Under the pieces are notes generated by a model. The model saw nothing but the letters and a program-made list of their open reading frames with translations. It ran no database searches and was not told the origin of the DNA. 37,403 nucleotides of DNA, taken from NCBI GenBank assembly GCA_938042195.1, contig CALIRQ010000021.1:1-37403 (forward strand). The letters run 5' to 3'. Of this stretch, positions 33,347-37,403 are shown in pieces; positions within the stretch are counted from its first letter, which is position 1, and the number at the start of each line of letters is the position of its first letter. Source of the stretch: an uncultured archaeon. GTDB taxonomy: Archaea; Thermoproteota; Bathyarchaeia; 40CM-2-53-6; CALIRQ01. The translations under genes were made by a program, and so were the position numbers.

Positions 33347-34393
33347 ATGAGAATCTTCAATAAATCCGCCATAACTAAAGTCCAAGGAATTGCCATAGTT
33401 GTGATAATCTTGGTGGCAGCGATAGCCATAGGGGCCTATTACACGACCGCGCCAAAGCCAGGCCCAAAGCCGCTGAAGATCACGATATCCGCCGGGCCGA
33501 GCGGGGGTATGTGGTACATACTTTGCGGGAAGCTATCGGATATGATCAAGGAGGATTATCCCGGCTCCTTAATCACTGTGATGGAAGGCGGAGGCCTCGC
33601 TAACCTGGAGAGAGTAAATGATGGCACGGCGGACTTTGGGACAACGATGTCCCATTACTATAAGCAAGCCCTGGAGGGGCCTTGGGATCCCGATAGGAAG
33701 GACCAGCCGCTTGCAAAGCAATTGCCGAACCTCAGGGCAATCGCCCGATTCTCGCCCATAAGGCATCTATTCTGGGTGGTTGATGAGAGCCCATTGAAGT
33801 CCATAGAGCAGATAAAGGAGCAGAGGTACCCATTGAAGATAGCCTCCAGCCCGTGGGGCAGCACCCCCGTATGGGCTATGAAGAGGACCTTGGAGGCATA
33901 TGGGATAACCCTAAAGGATATCGAGAGCTGGGGCGGGAAGATATTCCCAGTAGCCTACTCCCAAGCGGCCGACCTGATCAAGGATGGGCATGCGGAGGCC
34001 TTCTTCGGGCCCGTAATGCCAGCGCTAACCGAATTGGCCGCTACGAAAAAGCTCCGGATACTCCCGCTTAAGGAGGAGGTCCTTGAGTCCCTGAAGAAGA
34101 AATGGGGCTACGATTACAAAGCCATACCGGCGGGGACGCAACTGGTGCCGCAGGTGACCCTTGAAAGGGATACGTTGGCGGTTGTGGAATGGCAAGTCTT
34201 CATAAGCCGCAAGGATCTCCCCGATGAAGTCGTATACGCCTTCACGAAGACCTTCCTCTCGAGGCCTGATGTCATAAGGAAGCTCCATGCCGAGTTGGCC
34301 GCGTTCGATCCATCAACCGCTTGGAAGGACGTCGGGGGCCCGCTCCATCCCGGGGCCGAGAAGTGCTTCAGGGATCTTGGGTACATTAAGTGA
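33347..34393 (+). CDS. TAXI-family TRAP solute-binding protein
   Basis: A 348-residue substrate-binding protein for the TRAP permease. Residues about 13-31 form a hydrophobic N-terminal anchor (IAIVVIILVAAIAIGAYY), followed by a Pro/Lys linker. The mature part shows ISAGPSGGMWYILCGKLSDMI, VMEGGGLANLERVNDGTADFG and a second lobe with GHAEAFFGPVMPALTELAA, the usual TAXI pattern. In archaea it is expected to stay tethered to the outer membrane face. It lies 240 bases after the permease gene; that gap has TATA-like AT-rich sequence (about 33290-33305) and could carry a separate promoter so that binding protein is made in excess. A run of seven T follows the stop. Confidence 0.9.
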   Translation: MRIFNKSAITKVQGIAIVVIILVAAIAIGAYYTTAPKPGPKPLKITISAGPSGGMWYILCGKLSDMIKEDYPGSLITVMEGGGLANLERVNDGTADFGTTMSHYYKQALEGPWDPDRKDQPLAKQLPNLRAIARFSPIRHLFWVVDESPLKSIEQIKEQRYPLKIASSPWGSTPVWAMKRTLEAYGITLKDIESWGGKIFPVAYSQAADLIKDGHAEAFFGPVMPALTELAATKKLRILPLKEEVLESLKKKWGYDYKAIPAGTQLVPQVTLERDTLAVVEWQVFISRKDLPDEVVYAFTKTFLSRPDVIRKLHAELAAFDPSTAWKDVGGPLHPGAEKCFRDLGYIK

Positions 34394-34412
34394 AACGGCC
34401 CCTAATCCCCCA

Positions 34413-34419
34413 TTTTTTT
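34413..34419 (+). terminator. T7 terminator after the TAXI gene
   Basis: Seven consecutive T, 20 bases after the stop codon of the solute-binding protein gene, in an otherwise GC-rich stretch; a typical archaeal termination signal. Confidence 0.5.
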
Positions 34420-34556
34420 GGCATCGTGGCCCAGAGGACCGGCCGGGCCGAGGCCTTCGGTTGGCCCATCGGATTTGTAAGGAAAGGTCTCCCGATCTCC
34501 CAGCGTTGTCCCGATCCACGGCGAGGCCACCCCAGTCCCTTATGGAGGAGTTGAAG

Positions 34557-34757
34557 ATGGCCCTGCGACAGGCAATCCACCCAAGGGCCCTCGCGTTTTA
34601 TGCTGTGGCCATCGCTGCGCCCATCGCCCTATCTCCCCTGATCCCCTATCAGGCCCAGGTTCGGTTGTCGATAGCGGCTGGGTTCGCTGTGGCCCTCCTG
34701 ATACCGTTGTCAATGATCCTATCCCACGGTTGGAGCCCATGGATGCGATCTTCATAG
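34557..34757 (+). CDS. Small membrane protein (two helices)
   Basis: A 66-residue protein with two hydrophobic helices (AFYAVAIAAPIALSPLI and LSIAAGFAVALLIPLSMIL), following MALRQAIHPR. GGAGG (34545-34549) precedes the ATG at 34557 by 7 bases, which supports this start over earlier in-frame codons. It overlaps the next membrane ORF by about 19 bases in another frame. The two may be one protein split by a one-base error, or two coupled genes. It follows the TRAP-TAXI genes but beyond their terminator. No family recognised. Confidence 0.5.
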   Translation: MALRQAIHPRALAFYAVAIAAPIALSPLIPYQAQVRLSIAAGFAVALLIPLSMILSHGWSPWMRSS

Positions 34758-35152
34758 GCGGGGTCGCCTTCCTCATCGTGGCCCTATTCAAGAGCGATCT
34801 CCCAACCCGAGCCGTCCTAGAGAATCTGAGGCACTTCTCCCTAATCCTTTCATTGGCCCTCTCCGCCCTTTATGTAGCCCTGAGGGCCCTCAGGGGTGGC
34901 CGCGCCGGATCGCATCCAAGATCCGTGGGTAGCCTCGCCAGGTTCCTTTCGGTATTTGGAACGACCCTATCTTCGGAGTTATGCTCTTGTTTGCATCCGA
35001 CGCTGTTCTTGGGGGCATTGGGGGTCGCTGCATCCCTCCAGAACCAGGTGAGGCTGGGCTTCGCCATGATGATGGCCACGCTCATCTATCAAGCTAGGCT
35101 GACGTATGGATCCTATAGATCAAGAGTGGCCCCGGTGAAGTCATCGCCATAA
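34739..35152 (+). CDS. Membrane protein of unknown function (possibly second half of the preceding ORF)
   Basis: A 137-residue frame beginning MDAIFIGGVAFLIVALF with three or four hydrophobic helices (the start, FSLILSLALSALYVAL, and TLFLGALGVAASLQ followed by LGFAMMMATLIYQ) separated by an arginine-rich loop (ALRGGRAGSHPRSVG) and a CSC cysteine pair. It has no SD of its own. The start overlaps the end of the preceding two-helix ORF, and joining both would give a five- or six-helix protein of about 200 residues. That fusion looks natural, so a frameshift near 34735-34750 is a fair alternative. I do not recognise the family. Confidence 0.5.
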   Translation: MDAIFIGGVAFLIVALFKSDLPTRAVLENLRHFSLILSLALSALYVALRALRGGRAGSHPRSVGSLARFLSVFGTTLSSELCSCLHPTLFLGALGVAASLQNQVRLGFAMMMATLIYQARLTYGSYRSRVAPVKSSP

Positions 35153-35323
35153 GGCTTCATAACTTTTCAGCGCCACGGAGCCGGACCCCCACGATAACCC
35201 GGCCGATCATGGAGGCCCCGCCGTGGAATCGCCAGCCGCGTACATTCTTCTTGAGGGAGTTATTTGGCGCGCCGAGGCAAGCTTTTATATGAAGCATTTG
35301 CAAAAGATTATAACACGCGATGG

Positions 35324-36319
35324 ATGATGAAGGCCAATATATGCGATTTCATAGGAAATACGCCTCTAATGAAGCTGAGAATATCTCACGAGGATGAGGA
35401 CTTCGAGATGCTTGCCAAGCTAGAGTTCATGAATCCCAGCGGGAGCGTTAAGGACAGGATCGCCAAATACATCGTTGAACAAGCGGAGAGGGATGGGATC
35501 CTGAAGAAGGGCGATACGATCGTTGAGGCTACGAGCGGTAACACGGGCATAGCGCTCTCGATGGTGGCCGCCGCGAAGGGGTACAAGATGCTCGTCTTGA
35601 TGCCCGAGCATATGAGCAGGGAAAGGGTGAGGATCATGCAGGACTTGGGCGCTGATGTTTGTCTCACCCCCAAGGAGCTCGGGTTCGAGGGCGCCGTAAG
35701 GAGGGCTAGGGAAATAGCCGAGAGGGAGAAGGGTTTCTTCTACGCCAACCAATTTGGGAACCCGATGAACGTCATGGCCCATTATCATTACACTGGGAGG
35801 GAGATAGCCCAGCAGGCGGGGCGGAGGATAGATCTATTCATCGCGGGCGTTGGGACCGGCGGGACGATAATGGGGGTTGGAAGGTTCCTGAGGGAGCTAA
35901 ACGGTAGGACCAAGCTGATAGCCGTGGAGCCAGAGGAATGCGCCGCCATTGCCGCCGCTAAGGCCGGGCGCAAGTCAGAATTTAAGGATCATAAGATAGC
36001 CGGGATAGGGGACGGGTTCATACCGGAGATCGTGGACCTCAAAGAGATAGACGATGTCATAACCGTCAAAAGCGATGATGCCGTAGCAATGGCCAGCAGG
36101 CTTAACAAGGAGTATGGCCTGATGGTCGGCATCTCCTCCGGCGCTAATGTCCTGGCGACCATAAGGGCATTGAAGAAGTACGGAAGGGATAAGACCGCCG
36201 CGACCGTATTGCCCGATAGGGTGGAGAGATATTTCAGCACGGAGCTCTTCTCCGAGGAGTACATAAAGAGCGCGCTGAGGTCTTGCAAGCTGGATATGGA
36301 GTGCCTCTTCCTTTTGTAA
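35324..36319 (+). CDS. Cysteine synthase (O-acetylserine/O-phosphoserine sulfhydrylase family)
   Basis: A 331-residue fold-type II PLP enzyme making cysteine from an activated serine and sulphide. Landmarks: FIGNTPLMKL, Schiff-base lysine K43 in NPSGSVKDRI, SGNTGIALS (71-79) for the cofactor phosphate and substrate carboxylate, GVGTGGTIMGVGRF and PDRVERYFSTELF. The longest frame starts at 35264 within the promoter. A TATA box TTTTATAT (35283-35290) predicts transcription near 35313, so ATG 35324 (or 35327) is chosen. The C-terminal tail adds two cysteines in SCKLDMECLFLL. Whether the substrate is O-acetylserine or O-phosphoserine cannot be told; cystathionine beta-synthase is a related possibility. 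Confidence 0.88.
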   Translation: MMKANICDFIGNTPLMKLRISHEDEDFEMLAKLEFMNPSGSVKDRIAKYIVEQAERDGILKKGDTIVEATSGNTGIALSMVAAAKGYKMLVLMPEHMSRERVRIMQDLGADVCLTPKELGFEGAVRRAREIAEREKGFFYANQFGNPMNVMAHYHYTGREIAQQAGRRIDLFIAGVGTGGTIMGVGRFLRELNGRTKLIAVEPEECAAIAAAKAGRKSEFKDHKIAGIGDGFIPEIVDLKEIDDVITVKSDDAVAMASRLNKEYGLMVGISSGANVLATIRALKKYGRDKTAATVLPDRVERYFSTELFSEEYIKSALRSCKLDMECLFLL

Positions 36320-36431
36320 CTTCCACGAGGCGCATTGGAGGAATGGCCGATACCATGCCTTGAGGCCATCATTGATGCGGGATCGGGGATCCCGACGCCG
36401 GGGATGGGCGCCTAACGATTGGCGATGGGCC

Positions 36432-37403
36432 ATGAACGGGGAAGTGGGGAAGTTCCTCGCGGAGATAGAGGAGGAGATGGGGGGCCTGCCGAGGGATCTC
36501 CACATAACCAGGATGTGCTCATCCCTCGTGGCCGTTTCCAATGGCAGGGTCATCAAGTTGACCGATCCCAAATTGGAGCATTGCCCACTCGCCAGCTCCC
36601 TTTACGATTTCCCGGAGGGGCTCGATAAGGAATCGTTGAAGGCCAAGATAATTGAAGCGGTCGAGCGGAAGATATCGGAGTTCGGCTTATTCACGGATCT
36701 CAGATCCCTCCATAGGTCCACAATAGCCATACCCTTCGGTGCCTCCGAGATGATGATGTACGATTTGAGGAGGGGAAGGGCTGAGGCCGCGGTCGTGGTA
36801 TGCGATGGGGCCGGGACCGTGATCGCTGAGGACCCATACTTGGTGCAGGGCATCGGGGCAAGGATGAACGGGGTCTTCTATACCTCGCCCATAAAGGGCG
36901 TGATAAAGAGAATCGAGGATGGGGGCGGAGAGGTCTTGTTCCCGGATACGGCCAAGATAGATCAGGTGGCGGGCGTGAGGAGGGCCCTCGAAAGATATAG
37001 GAGCATCGATGTGACCGTTAGCGGTTTTGGCAACGATAGCCTAAAGGAGATCAGGGAGATCGAGGCCGAGAGCGGGGGCTTGGTCACCATATTGGTCATA
37101 TGCACCACTGAGATGGGCTGGGATCGAGTCGATGAGGCGGGAGGGCATGCCGACCTGGTTTGGAGCTGTGCCTCGGGAAAGGTGAGGGAGGCCATCGGGG
37201 GGCGGGCGAAGCTCCAAATAGGGAGCAAGATCCCCGTGTACGCCCTTACGGAGAGGGCCTTGGATTTCGTATCGAGCTACTCCTCGAGGGAGTTCAATGA
37301 ATACATAAGCAAATTCGAGGGGCCTTACATAATATCCGGGGGATGCAGGACGATGCCCGATGTGCATGATTGTATGAAGATAAGGATGGGAGATTTCGAA
37401 ACC
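36432..37403 (+). CDS. DUF2099-like protein (methanogenesis marker 8 family?), 3' end outside window
   Basis: An open frame from ATG 36432 to the last base, 324 residues so far, with no stop. The N-terminus is helical (GKFLAEIEEEMGGLPRDLHITRM). Then come MCSSLVAVSNGRVIKLTDP, LEHCPLASSLY, VVVCDGAGTVIAEDP and VQGIGARMNGVFYTSPI, and near the end ISGGCRTMPDVHDCMKIRMGDF. These resemble my memory of the DUF2099 proteins that include the so-called methanogenesis marker 8; the match is from memory and moderate. Several conserved-looking cysteines (CPL, CDG, ICTTEMGWDRVDEAGGHADLVWSC) hint at metal or cofactor binding. It starts 112 bases after the cysteine synthase gene, without a clear SD. Function unknown. 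Confidence 0.6.
   Translation, partial: MNGEVGKFLAEIEEEMGGLPRDLHITRMCSSLVAVSNGRVIKLTDPKLEHCPLASSLYDFPEGLDKESLKAKIIEAVERKISEFGLFTDLRSLHRSTIAIPFGASEMMMYDLRRGRAEAAVVVCDGAGTVIAEDPYLVQGIGARMNGVFYTSPIKGVIKRIEDGGGEVLFPDTAKIDQVAGVRRALERYRSIDVTVSGFGNDSLKEIREIEAESGGLVTILVICTTEMGWDRVDEAGGHADLVWSCASGKVREAIGGRAKLQIGSKIPVYALTERALDFVSSYSSREFNEYISKFEGPYIISGGCRTMPDVHDCMKIRMGDFET

Noticed and set aside
1-37403. CRISPR arrays, insertion sequences, integrase or attachment sites
   Set aside because: No regularly spaced repeats, transposase or integrase frames, or tRNA-flanking direct repeats were seen.

Overview
The window looks like chromosomal DNA of a GC-rich, probably thermophilic archaeon, most likely from the Thermoproteota (TACK) side. 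The evidence is archaeal-type enzymes (PurP, TreT trehalose synthase, inositol-1-phosphate synthase, zinc-type ferredoxin, M42 peptidase), archaeal TATA boxes about 26 bases before start codons with little or no leader, and a tRNA-Leu(CAA) interrupted by three bulge-helix-bulge introns. No phage, plasmid, insertion sequence or CRISPR array is visible. Starts given here were chosen from TATA spacing, Shine-Dalgarno (SD) matches and protein homology, so several differ from the longest reading frame.

Layout. 1-1029: 3' part of a polysaccharide-flippase-like membrane protein. 1053-5370 (minus): purC, a diverged purP paralogue and a canonical purP joined by ATGA overlaps, then a DUF362/ferredoxin protein with its own promoter. 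5551-10409: a compatible-solute block. A GT4 glycosyltransferase and an MscS channel run leftward; a HAD phosphatase, a small unknown protein and TreT run rightward. 10504-11178: an AT-richer peroxiredoxin. 11480-11629: the three-intron tRNA. 11951-15885: metal and anion transport (ZIP, CDF, DASS/SLC13). 15920-18640: a PadR repressor divergent from inositol-1-phosphate synthase, followed by a radical SAM enzyme. 18763-20418: a glutamate-synthase-like FMN enzyme. 21062-25453: M42 peptidase, membrane transglutaminase-like protein, PPC-domain protein and a 3-hydroxyacyl-CoA dehydrogenase broken by two frameshifts. 25450-27676: four-cysteine small protein, ferredoxin, class V aminotransferase and a 38-aa protein. 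27904-34393: MFS exporter, a semialdehyde-dehydrogenase-like enzyme, a second PPC protein and a TRAP-TAXI uptake system. 34557-37403: two small membrane ORFs, cysteine synthase and the start of a DUF2099-like protein.

How the genes work together. The purC-purP operon supplies the late inosinate pathway. The GT4/MscS pair plus the phosphatase and TreT fit synthesis and emergency release of trehalose or a related glycoside. PadR probably controls inositol phosphate synthesis through a palindrome that covers both divergent TATA boxes. The TRAP-TAXI system has symmetric half-sites on its promoter and so looks substrate-regulated. The most unusual items are the triple-intron tRNA, the PurP paralogue without its glycine-rich loop, the palindromic operators, and the 38-aa gene with a perfect SD.
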